This document shows positions 1 to 9,488 of a stretch of 64,000 nt of DNA, in pieces. The stretch comes from Penium margaritaceum (lineage: Eukaryota > Streptophyta > Zygnematophyceae > Desmidiales > Peniaceae). Below the pieces are notes generated by a model. That model had not been told where the DNA came from. It made no database searches and saw nothing but the letters and a program-made list of their open reading frames with translations. The DNA lies in the NCBI GenBank assembly GCA_023375785.1, contig SZWC01000516.1, positions 342,886-406,885 of the forward strand. Direction: 5' to 3'. How positions within the stretch are numbered: the first letter of the stretch is position 1; every line of letters begins with the position of its first letter. The translations under genes and the position numbers were made by a program.

Positions 1-601
1 TCCAGTGTAATCCCTACTAGGTCTGTCTCCAGACCATGTGCAAGGCTCCATGCCTTAGCACCGGAGCACCTTCAACCAAGGTGTTGCTGGAATTCCCTCT
101 AAGATTCCTGTAAGCCTGGCACTCGCATGCCAGCCTGGGTGGAGGATTATGCTACTGATCCCTCCAGGATCCCTCTAACCCCGACAAGCTCTGCCAGCCT
201 GGGAGGCGGTCAGTCCCTCCAAGGCCCCTGTAAGCTTGACAAGGCCTTCCAGCCTGGGAGGAAGACGCCTTGACATCCTGAAGGCCTTTCACTGTTGCGA
301 GGGTGGCTGTGCCGAGACCCTTGCTCTGACGTCCTTGACGACCTAGCAAGGCGTTCCACCCCATTCTAGGGCCAGGAGTTATGTCAGAGCGTAATGCTGA
401 GCTGTTTGCATAGTTGTTGTTCCTTGTATAATACTTGTACTTCTAACAAGATTCAAATCCACACTTTTGGTTCCGCTAGTGTCTCAACAGAGTGTTAAAG
501 GCATGCTTCCTGGGCACAAAAGATCCTACGGCAGCAGGGGACCCCCATGCTGCATCAAAGCACGTGGTGGCTTTGTCGCTACATGCTCACAAAAATCAAC
601 A
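1..601 (+). repeat. Element A 5' LTR, partial
   Basis: The right part of a TGTTGA...TCAACA LTR. It aligns with 5525-6121 and stops exactly where the 3' LTR stops; the next bases are the primer-binding site here and unrelated flank at 6122. The start lies left of the window. Confidence 0.85.
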
Positions 602-615
602 TGGTATCAAAGCAG
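602..615 (+). other. Primer-binding site of A (tRNA-iMet 3' end)
   Basis: TGGTATCAAAGCAG abuts the LTR end with no spacer. It matches the complement of the 3' end of initiator tRNA-Met (canonical TGGTATCAGAGC) with one mismatch. Confidence 0.8.
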
Positions 616-1029
616 TCGGTGGTGCTCTCATCAAGCGCAGCAGTAGCTGTAGCAGCAGCAAACTACTTTGGCGGTGGAGACATTTTCTACCATCCTTGTG
701 GAAGTGCTCAGCAAGAGGTGGAGTTCACGCCAAAACGCAGAGGTGCATGGTTGTCATGCCATGAATGAGTGCAAAAGCAGCAGCAGAAGAATGGAGGGAA
801 GACGACGTTCGTCTTTTATATTGAGGTGCAGTGTAGACGGCGGACATGGCACTCAAACAGCACGGGTCAAAGAGCCAGCGCAAGGCGCAAAAGAATCAAG
901 GCGCTTGGCTTAATAAGAGGTACGTACGCTTCAACGAAGAACAAATTTGTCAAGCTGCTGAAAATGTAGCAGTGGCAGCGGACTTTGTCATTGGTGGAGA
1001 CGTTATCCACTAGTCCCTTACAAGTGCTC

Positions 1030-1740
1030 AACTAGAGACAAAGGGTCTCCATGCAACAAACCATGCACAACGTCAAGCTGTAGAAGCAAAACGCTTGGCC
1101 GAGAAGGTGCATCGTATGGCGTAGCAAGAAGTGTAGCACATCAAGTTGTGGAGCAAGAGAGGGAGGCACTCAAGCTGCAGATTGCCGCTCAAGATTTCCT
1201 TTGTCAACAAGAGTAGCTTACCCGTGCAACTCAAGCATCACAAGTGCAGAAGGTACAACAGGCACATACGGCTCATGCAGCCCACATTGCACAACTTTGG
1301 CAACAGATGGCATGGACTCAGCAACAACAGCTTCAACAGTAATAGTTTCAGCACAAGCAGCAACAACGGCAGCAGATGTAGTGGCAACAAGGTTCATAAG
1401 CATCGTCTGCACAACGGCCTCAAGCCAGCCCTCCTCCACTTGTACAACCAGCCATGTCTCCACAAGTGCAACCGCTTGCACCACTACAAGGAGGCATGCC
1501 ACAGTCGTTTGTGGCTTAACAGCCACAGCCTGCTGCGATGGTGCCACTCGTGGCACACTACTAGCAGATGCACCAGGCACCTGTGTTGCAACCTTTTGCT
1601 ACCCAACTAGCACCAGTCCATGTGGGGGCAGCACTACCACCACATGTGGCACAACCTGCGACACAAGGCTTTGTGCACGTCCCACAAGCGACCATACAAT
1701 GCAAGGTGTATCAAGGCCTTAAGGACGATGTGGCCCAAGA
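1030..1740 (+). pseudogene. Gln-rich coiled-coil protein of A, broken
   Basis: This is the counterpart of the open frame at 24546-25523 in element B. In one frame the translation contains VEQEREALKLQIAAQ and then a run of Gln codons, matching B's LEQEREALRQQIGDQ and QQQQ tracts; further on VQPAMSPQVQP matches VQSVMSPQVQP. Several in-frame stops interrupt it (for example two adjacent stops within the Gln tract near 1338-1345). The frame sits just after the primer site, where a retrotransposon encodes Gag, but no zinc knuckle or known capsid signature is visible. A Gag-like role is inference. Confidence 0.6.
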
Positions 1741-2346
1741 ATGAGGGCCACCGGATTCTTTCCTCCACAAGACAATCAGAGGAAGCATATCCAAGCATGG
1801 GAGCAGAGTGTGTTGGCAGTAGATCGGTGTGAAATAGTCCAATACCAACGAGAACAACAAACATGTGTGGAATGTACCACACAAATTGGCATTATCCTCC
1901 AGCTCTTCAAGCTCTCAGAACGAGCCACGAACAAGAGATCTCCAGAGAAAAGAGCTCCAAAGCTCTAAGCATACCTGTATGCGGTCTATGGAATCAACAA
2001 CGTGGTGGCATTAATACGTTAGGTCACCACCATCGGCGGCGGCGTCGTTACAGCTACAACAAGGCCGAGTACCTCAGCAGTAGCTCAGCTTCAACCTTTT
2101 ACACTGCCTTTTGTGTGCTATGCAGCAGAGGAGACGAAAGAAAAGGAGGAAGAAAAAAGGAGGGGAGCGTTTACAACAAAAAAAGGCAATGATGAGTTGT
2201 GAAGGGAGAAGAGCTCCTTTTGCAGCTAACGTCCCCATCATTCAACAATGAAAGCAACAATTACATATGCAAATGTCAAGAAGGCTATTGACAAGAGTCT
2301 TGAGCAACGTGATACCTCATGACACTCTACATGGCCTTGAGGGTGT

Positions 2347-2682
2347 ATGTGGGGCACTGAGGCTCCAATGAGCCGTGTGATTGTCTCCATCCTAACCTTT
2401 GCAAAAGGAGGAGAGGACGGAGAGGACAACCTCCATGATGGTGGAGGAGATCCAGATCCTTTGTCTTTTGGATCTGGCGCTTCAAACAAAGCAGCAGGCG
2501 CAGAATCCCGGATTTACTGTGAGCTTGGGAGCAGCAATGAAAGCATCTCCATTGGAGTAGCTGCGACAACTGCACACAAGCCAACAACAGCACTCGTGAG
2601 TCAATACGATAATGCGTCAGCAAGAAGGGGCGTGTCACGCCCAAGGAAAAAGGAAAGAAAGGCAATGCTCCTGCCATATTGA
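2347..2682 (+). CDS. Small conserved ORF of A, function unknown
   Basis: An open frame of 111 residues. Its counterpart in C (52963-53277) stays open and is nearly the same, and B (minus, 23842-24081) keeps a shorter related frame. All three share a core reading SILTF or SVLTF, then GEDGE, LHD, PDP and VAATT.HK. The protein is acidic in the first half and basic near the end (RPRKKERK). No signal peptide, membrane segment or known motif is seen. A and C come from one duplication, so the independent support is only A/C against B. It may be a real accessory protein or an open frame kept by chance. Confidence 0.35.
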   Translation: MWGTEAPMSRVIVSILTFAKGGEDGEDNLHDGGGDPDPLSFGSGASNKAAGAESRIYCELGSSNESISIGVAATTAHKPTTALVSQYDNASARRGVSRPRKKERKAMLLPY

Positions 2683-2683
2683 C

Positions 2684-2966
2684 AGGTGGTTGCAGTAAGC
2701 CCATCTCACGGAGGTGGCATGCGTGGTGGAGCCTTGCTCCACAGCTGAGGTTCTTGCCGCATCGACAGGAGGTTGCTATAAGCCCACCTCAAGGCAGGTG
2801 GCATGCGTGATGGAGCTATCCTCGATAAACAACATTCGTGCCAAGACGGCTGTTGGTGGTAGTCAGCTCACCTCATGAGAGGTGGCATGCGGGTTGGAGT
2901 GATGCTCCACGATTGCAATAAGCTCAATTCGTGGAGGTGGCATGCGTGATGGAGCAGCATTCCACA
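2684..2966 (+). repeat. Tandem hairpin array of A
   Basis: Four imperfect units, with GGTGGCATGCG beginning at 2713, 2797, 2881 and 2936. Each carries an inverted repeat of the type CCACCT-loop-AGGTGG just before the shared GGTGGCATGCG, and most carry a second hairpin such as GGAGC-CTT-GCTCC. The same array occurs in C (about 53268-53560) and B (about 23495-23730). Confidence 0.7.
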
Positions 2967-3555
2967 GACAAGGAGCCGGCGGAGAATATCACGCGCTGAT
3001 CGATCGTGTGGGAGCAGATGTGCGGGGCCTTGAGCGCCACCGTAACGATCCGGAATCTCACCAATGAGGGGGAGGAGACCCAAGGGGGGGAGAATCTCCA
3101 AAATTACAAGAAAGATTTAGATTCTCTCTCCACAGGTTTTGTTATCCTGCCACAAATTGAGCATGAGGGAGAGAATGGGAGAAAAGAAAAAGCAACTGAC
3201 ATTTTCTTCCAAACCTAGATGTCGACCACCGTCACTTAAGACAAATTTTACTGTTGCAACTCCTCACAAGCATCTGCTGGCAGCAGCAGATGTTTTTGCA
3301 AAATCTGCAGCAGTTCTTGTCCGGCCATTTTTCTTGACGAAAACAGCATGACCACTCGCGAAGGCGTAGCTGGATGACGTCATCACGTCACGAATCACTA
3401 TCGAGCACAAGGAGCTGTGACAGCAGTGCTCGAGGTCCGCGAGCGGAACAATGCGTAAAAAACATTGGAAGTTAATCGCTTGCGCCAGTAGAACGGACCC
3501 TTTGGAGTGCCAGCTCAGTGCTAGCTGGTGAGCAAGGGGGAGGGGAGAGGTCGAC

Positions 3556-3960
3556 GTGAACAGCGCTGGACGTGCTGGATGTGAGCAGGTTGCCGCAATG
3601 GCGAGCTCGGCCAGCGGGAGCTGCCGTGACCGCGGCAGGGCACCTGCCCCAACGGCGGCCTTGACCGCGGCAGGGCACCTGCCGCGACGGCAGAGCACCT
3701 CGCAAGGCCCCAAGACGGCGGCGAAGAGCAAGGGGAAGGGCCAAGGGCCACCGCTACAGGTGGGAATGGACCACGCAAACAGGTCAGACCTGCTGGAAGC
3801 TGCTCGCGACGCATTCGCATAGCCTCCTCGCTCGCCACGAGGAGCTGGCGAGGAATCCCCGGCCAACCAGGAAGAAAAAGACAAAAAAGGGGAGGAATTG
3901 CTTATCAGCGAGGAGCAAGCTCCAAGTTCGCCGGAGGAAATTGGCGTGACAGCCACATGA
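3556..3960 (+). pseudogene. Basic Lys/Glu-rich ORF of A, broken by a stop
   Basis: This frame matches C 54152-54580 (142 residues, open) along most of its length, but a TAG at 3820-3822 splits it; the frame is open again beyond the stop to a TGA at 3958-3960, including KKGEELLISEE. The C-terminal part also aligns in frame with the 227-residue frame of element B. It is rich in Ala, Arg, Gly and Lys, and no known domain is recognised. Confidence 0.5.
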
Positions 3961-4772
3961 ATGACGGCAACCAAGAACGAAAGGAGAAGCCATGGACGGG
4001 ATGAAACGTCCCAAGTGGGGTTGGCAACGGCCACACTCAAGGTGAGGCGATGGAACAGCTGCGATGGCTGTCTCAGAGGGGCAGAAATGCCCTACTCGCA
4101 GTGAGCAAACTCAAACACGACCAAGAACTAGTCCTAGGGACTTAAAGTGTACTCAGAAGTGCATCAGCCATGGATAGAAGCGTTAGCACCAGTTGACTTC
4201 GAGGGTGGAGGAGCTAACTGCAACCGAGGGGCAGCTGGCTGAGACGACAGGGGGAGCACTCACAGAAGTTGAATCTATGAGTGGAAGCAACGACCTTTTA
4301 CACTCTCCCAAAATCAGTGCTCACATCGGCGGTCCCAACAGCGGTCCCAGCAGGTGGTCTTAAAAGTGGCCTTAACATGGAATCGCGACCTCATATGACC
4401 AACCTCAACCTGGTGCATGAGGAGCACACTACATGTAACCGGAGAGTTGCTTCACCCACAAGCAACTACAAAAGACCACAAGGGAGGGGTGACACCATCA
4501 CCTAAACCATTTTTCGGAGTCACCCATGTAATCCAAACCTAAAAACGGCGTTTGAGAGTCACGAGGTGCCAAAAATGAGCAAAGAAGAAGTGGTGCTCGA
4601 AGTGTTTGAGCTACAGAGACTGAAGAAAATCCAAGCGGAGTGCCTGCATCTAGGTGGCACCAGAAGGACCAACCGAGTGTTGAAAAAAATACAACAGCCT
4701 CATTCCTCCTCATTTACCCTCTCGACGATGGTCTACAAGTATTGATTCATCAGCACAATTATCGAGGGGGAT

Positions 4773-6121
4773 TGTTGAAGTGAGCAAAAACTGTGCTGAT
4801 GTACTTCTTCAGTTTGGCGCAGAGGGCACTCCAATTGAAGACTCTCAGAAAGTTTAATGAAGTTTTCTGTGAATGTACCGGGTGCGACTCGGCTGAGAAT
4901 CTTGACGAAGAAATTCCGGATTTTCTCAAAAGAGTAGCCTTAAAGGGTGTGAAATGCGCTTTGTGGACAAGCATGCGTATGATGAGAGCGCATGCTTCTG
5001 GTAGCACATACCTGCATAGTGTTGCACAAGCACTCAGGTCAAGAGGGGCTTCTGATGATTGGACATGCAACATGCAGCCTGAGCAAGAGGCCTGCACAGC
5101 ATCACCTCAACCATGCATGAAGCCCAAACCTTTGGATCTTCATGGGTCAATCTTGTGCAAGCTTCAGGTGGATCCTGATTGACGGGCCTGATGTTGCAGC
5201 ATGGTAACATCAACGTTCCTCAGAGGAAAGCCTGATGAGCCAGCAACTTTTAGGTGAAATTTCACCCGAAGACTTGATGAACCTTCCTCGAGGAAGCTTC
5301 CTCCTGGAGCAGCACAGGTGTCAGTAAGAGCCAAGGACTGAAGGAAGCTTCCACTCAATGGAAGCTCCTCCAGAGTAAGGCAGAGGTGGTAGCAGACCTG
5401 AACTACCTGAAGGATTCTTCTTGTTCAGGTGGTCCACATGCCAGGACCTCAAATATGAAAGGCGAAGGTCCTACCACTTCTTAGTATCCGAGCACCGCCA
5501 TTATCATCTCCAATATCACAATCTCCAGTGCAATCCCTACTAGGTGTGTCTCCACACCATGTGCAAGGATTCATGCCTTAGCACAAGAACACCTTCAACC
5601 AAGATGCTGCTGGAGTTCCCTCCAAGACCCCTGTAAGCCTGGCACTTGCATGCCAGCCTGAGTGGAGGAAGATGCTGGTGATTCCTCAGGGATCCCTCTC
5701 ACCCCGGCAAGCTCTACAAGCCCGGGAGGAGGTCAATCCCTCCAAGGCCCCTGTAAGCCTGGCAAGGCCTCCCAGCCTGGGAGGAGGACGCCTTGACATC
5801 CTGAAGGCCTTTCACTGTTGCGACGGTGGTTGTGCCAAGATCCTTGCTCTGACGGCCTTGACGGCCTAGCAAGGCGTTGCGCCCCAGTTTAGGGCCAGGA
5901 GTTATGGCAGAGTGTACTGCTGAGCTGTTTGCATAGTTGTTCCTTGTACAACACTCGTACTTTTAATAAGATTCATCTCCACACTTTTGCTTCCGCTAGT
6001 GTCTCAACAAAGTGTACAAAGCATGCTTGCTGGGCATAAAATATCCTACGGTAGCAGGGGATCCCCTTGCTGCATCAGAGCACGCGGTGGCTGTGTCACT
6101 GCAACCTCACAAAAATCAACA
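4773..6121 (+). repeat. Element A 3' LTR, complete (1349 bp)
   Basis: It begins TGTTGAAG after the purine tract ATCGAGGGGGAT and ends AATCAACA, giving TGTTGA/TCAACA inverted termini. The U3 part holds short palindromes (GGAAGCTTCC types, and an eroded form of the palindrome that is perfect in C). A TATA-like stretch, ATATGAAAGG, lies near 5452 where C has TATAAAAGG. At 5600-5800 there are repeated units built on CCTGTAAGCCTGGCA and CCAGCCTGGGAGG that can fold back on each other. Confidence 0.85.
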
Positions 6122-6433
6122 ATGCAGAGGCAATAGCGCTCATCCCAGGCCCATACGGAGCTGCTCACAGCTCGACGACCTCGGGTCACGTAGGATGTGT
6201 CATCATGTACATACCATGTAGTCTTGTATGTTGAAAAACAATACACAAGAGCGCTTGAAAAACAAGTACAGTTTACTCCCAATGTGCCACACATGTTCCC
6301 GTACTCCCCCAAGACAACCCTACGCTTCCGCTATCCCGGAAAGGTGTGCACCGGGCTCCCCTTGGTCGCCGTTGCCGCTGGTTGGTGCCTACACCATCTG
6401 GTTGAGGATAGCACACCGCGCCTGGTATATTCT
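6122..6433 (+). repeat. Probable end of the G1 5' LTR
   Basis: About 310 bp between A's LTR and the G1 primer site. It is also present before G2 (56745-57034), where it ends in TACA three bases before the primer site. By position it should be the last part of a 5' LTR, but no second copy is found downstream, so the assignment is by position only. Confidence 0.4.
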
Positions 6434-6446
6434 TGGTATCAGAGCC
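6434..6446 (+). other. Primer-binding site of G1 (tRNA-iMet 3' end)
   Basis: TGGTATCAGAGCC is the exact complement expected for the 3' end of initiator tRNA-Met. The same site lies at 57035-57047 before G2. Confidence 0.85.
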
Positions 6447-6614
6447 ACCCTTGACTCAGGGACATAATCAACTACGTGGCAACCTCTCCTGGTCAGCATA
6501 GACCAGCACACATCTAGTCTCTTTGACGGATCCGTGCCCAAGGCCAACCACGCACTCTGGTGACTATACGGTAACCGGAGGACCCGTTGAGGAAGAAGTT
6601 GTACCGAGTGCAAG

Positions 6615-7836
6615 ATGACTTCATCCGGCTCTTCCTCGTTGGCCATGGCGTTTGACGCGCAAGGCAAAGTAACAGCAGCTGCAGCGTTGCAGAAGTTGCT
6701 CGCCAACATACAAGCCACGATGGACCTGTTGGAGAAGTAAAACGTGTATCTTAATCAAGAGCTCGCAAAGCGTCCAGTGACAATACCAAGGGCAGTTGCC
6801 ACCGCAAACGGAGCTGCGGTGGGCGTCCCGAGTCCGCCCAAGCCAGAGCCGTTTGACCCATCGAAGAAGGATGCACCAGCTCCGCACGCTTGCATACTCG
6901 GAATTGAATTGTACTTCACTGCCATCGGCGTGGATGCCTCAAGGTACGAGGCGCGCCGTGACTACGCCGTGACCCAATTGAGAGGGGCATCGTTGGATTG
7001 GTGGGCCGATATATGTTGGATGATGTCCTATCCACACGGCAGTGGCGCAGCAATAGTTGCCGACATTACGGCCGCAACCGGAATCTCAACCCCATTGGCT
7101 CCAACCTGCAGCAGTGGCGACCTCACCCTCAAGCGGCCGACCTTGTGGAAGGAATTCACGGAGTCATTCATCAAGCACTTCACCGTGGGTGACGTAAGGA
7201 ACAATGCGTGTGCCAAGCTACGTCGGCTTTGCTAAATTGGCGGCGTCACCGACTACAGGTGCAGGTTTCGTGACATGGTCGCCAATCGTGGCTTCGACTC
7301 CCACGATGTTCTTCTACCACGGCAATGGTCTTAAGAATGACGTCCGCGTTGTGACGGTGTTGCATGACCTCAACGACGACCTGCCGGCAATTATTGCAGC
7401 AGCAGAACGGTATGACTCGCGTGTGCACGAGGCTCATGCTAATAGCCACAACACTTTTGGTGGTGGTTACGACAAGGGGACCAAGAATGACGACACACCC
7501 ATGAAGATTGGAGCGTTACAACAGTGCAAGTGCTACAACTGTTGCAAGCCTGGCCACATTGCGCGTGATTGTTGGAGTCCAAAGAAGGGAGACAGTAGGG
7601 GTAAGCGGCAAGGGAAGGGGAAGCAAGCCATGGAGGAAGCAGAGAAAGCAATAAAGGAGTCGGAAAACGAGGAGATCCGGGAGAACATGGCGTTACTCCT
7701 GGCTCCTCTCAGCCCAAACCGCCAGGTGACCGCCCACTCAAACGCCTTGCGGCAATTAAGGGGGTTTTTCATGTCAAGGCATGGGACGCGGGATATGAGG
7801 TGGAGCAGTCTGCACTTCTCTTGGAGGCGCGAGTGA
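6615..7836 (+). pseudogene. gag: G1 Gag with zinc knuckle
   Basis: Structural Gag of a Ty3/gypsy element; it would build the particle and bind RNA. The start ATG at 6615 opens MTSSGSSS and is shared with G2 (57216). A TAA at 6738-6740 interrupts the frame where G2 has CAA. The capsid region continues to 7235 (LRGASLDWW, LWKEFTESFIKHF), where a TAA at 7233-7235 is shared with G2. The frame reopens at 7204-7836 in another register and carries one CCHC knuckle, CYNCCKPGHIARDC, followed by a basic tail. At least one nonsense and one frameshift change make it non-functional. Confidence 0.8.
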
Positions 7837-8111
7837 GAGGCGTCAAGGGGAAGGTGGGTAGTCTAATGGATTGTGGCACAAGCCACGGTTTTGTGAGCAT
7901 GGATTGTGCTCGGGGCGATGCGCTCACGAGCAAGAAGCGGACTGCTAACCATGTGGATGGCACGATTGAAGTGGAATACATGGCCCGTCCCCTCTATATT
8001 CGCGTGGGGAAGCTTCACATAACGACCGTATACCGGGTGTGCCTGATGAACAATTACAATGTGATCCCCAGTCGCAACTTCCTTCACAAGTACAACCCCG
8101 CCGTCAATTAG
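7795..8111 (+). pseudogene. G1 aspartic protease
   Basis: Retropepsin-type domain that would cleave the Gag-Pol polyprotein. The catalytic loop reads LMDCGTSHGF, where D-S-G or D-T-G is usual; the Cys is present in G2 too. Downstream, YNVIPSRNFLHKYNP matches the second conserved block of gypsy proteases. A TAG at 8109-8111 ends the frame where G2 reads on (TGG). Confidence 0.7.
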
Positions 8112-8118
8112 GAGGCGC

Positions 8119-9464
8119 GTGCCGTCTCAGTCAAGCTCAAAGACAAGGAGTATGACAAGGAGTACGTGGTCTAAGGAGAAGGCCATGGAGGAGGAGGTTT
8201 GCAAGGAGGAAGTGCCGCAGCAGTCGACGCCTCGCAAGGAGGAATCGGCAACTATGATGCTGAACTTGGTGCAGCTCAAGCGCGCGATTCGAAAAAAGGA
8301 GCAGATGTTTTTGGGGTTCGTGCAAGACGTGCAGGACTTCTCCGACAAACCAGAGGACGTGGCGCCTACTATGGCGCGAGGGGTGACTTGTGAGCAGCCC
8401 GGGGCCCAAGGCAAGTTTGCCACGGTGCTCGAGGGGCTTCAGAAAGTGTGTACGAAGTTCAAGGACGTGTTCCTCGACACCCTCCCGGCGGGTCTGCCAC
8501 CGAAGCGAGACGTGGACCATCGCATCGGCCTCAAACCTGGAGCACGCCCGTATGTTCATGCAACATATTGTATGAGCGACGTGCAGCTACACGAGCTCAA
8601 GAAGCACCTGACTGAGATGACGGAGCAGAGCTTCTTCCGCCCCTCCTCGTCTCCTTACGCTGCACCTATCTTGTTTGTGCATAGAAATATGGAGGAGATG
8701 TGCATGTGCGTGGACTACCGGGCATTGAACGAGTTGACCATCAAGAACCGGTACCGGCTTCCATGAGCTGAGGAGCTCTTCGATCAGCTCCGTGCAGCTT
8801 GCTTCTTCACAAAGATCGACCTCCGATCTGGCTACCACCAGATCCGCATCGCAGCAGATGATTTGGAAAAGACGTCCTTCCGCACTCGCTATTGGCACTT
8901 CGAGTTTCTCGTGATGCCTTTTGGGTTGACCAATGCGCCGGCCACCTTCATGGCGTCGATGAACAACATCTTTAGGCTGTACTTGGATAACTTTGTCGTG
9001 GTGTACCTTGATGACATCTTGGTGTATAGCAAGATGACAAAGCATGAGGAGCATGAGGAGCATGTAAAGAAGATCCTTGAGATTTTGAGGAAGGAGAAGT
9101 GTTTTGCAAAGCTATCTAAGTGTGAGTTCACGGTGGAGAAAGTTTATTTCCTTGTGCACATAATTGGAAATGGACAGATTGCCATAGAACCGCGCAAGGT
9201 GTTGGCCATGCAAGAGTGGCCGAAGTGCGTAGTGTGCACGATGTGCAAGTGTTCCTTAGTTCTTGCAACTACTACCGTCAGTTTATCCTTGGACATGCGG
9301 GAGTGTCAGTGCCACTCTCCAACCTCACTCGCAAGGATCGCGAGTGGAGATGGGGAGTTAGAAAACAAGAAGCCTTTGAGAATCTCAAAAGGGCTCTTAC
9401 CTCCACGCTGGCCTTGCACTTGGCCGACAGCGGCCGTGGATTTGAAATGGCGACGGATGCATAG
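8119..9464 (+). pseudogene. pol: G1 reverse transcriptase and start of RNase H
   Basis: The domain would copy the element RNA into DNA. Visible blocks are SSPYAAPILFV, MCVDYRALNELTIKNRYRLP, KIDLRSGYHQIRI, VMPFGLTNAPATF and the catalytic YLDDILVYS. A TGA at 8764-8766 (CGA in G2) stops the frame just before AEELFDQLRAA. A frameshift near 9230 moves the connection domain (VHDVQVFLSSCNYYRQF) into another register at 9216-9464. RNase H starts with FEMATDA and hits a TAG at 9462-9464, a stop also present in G2. Confidence 0.85.
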
Positions 9465-9488
9465 GACCTGGCCATTGGTGGAATCCTT

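Larger units (their letters stand above)
1..6121 (+). mobile_element. Element A: non-autonomous LTR retrotransposon
   Basis: The element has an LTR (cut by the window start), a tRNA-iMet primer site at 602-615, an internal region at 602-4772, a purine tract ending at 4772 and a complete 3' LTR at 4773-6121. No protease, integrase, RT or RNase H similarity is visible in any frame, so it would need enzymes supplied in trans. The internal region holds a decayed Gln-rich coiled-coil frame (about 1030-1740), a small open frame (2347-2682), a hairpin array (2684-2966) and a broken basic frame (3556-3960). I see nothing codable at 616-1029, 1741-2346 or 3961-4772. B (20505-26983) and C (51900-56744) are relatives. 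Confidence 0.8.

Noticed and set aside
3264-4040. A 258-codon minus-strand frame in element A
   Set aside because: The plus-strand frame here is the one conserved with B; the minus frame reflects GC-rich composition.
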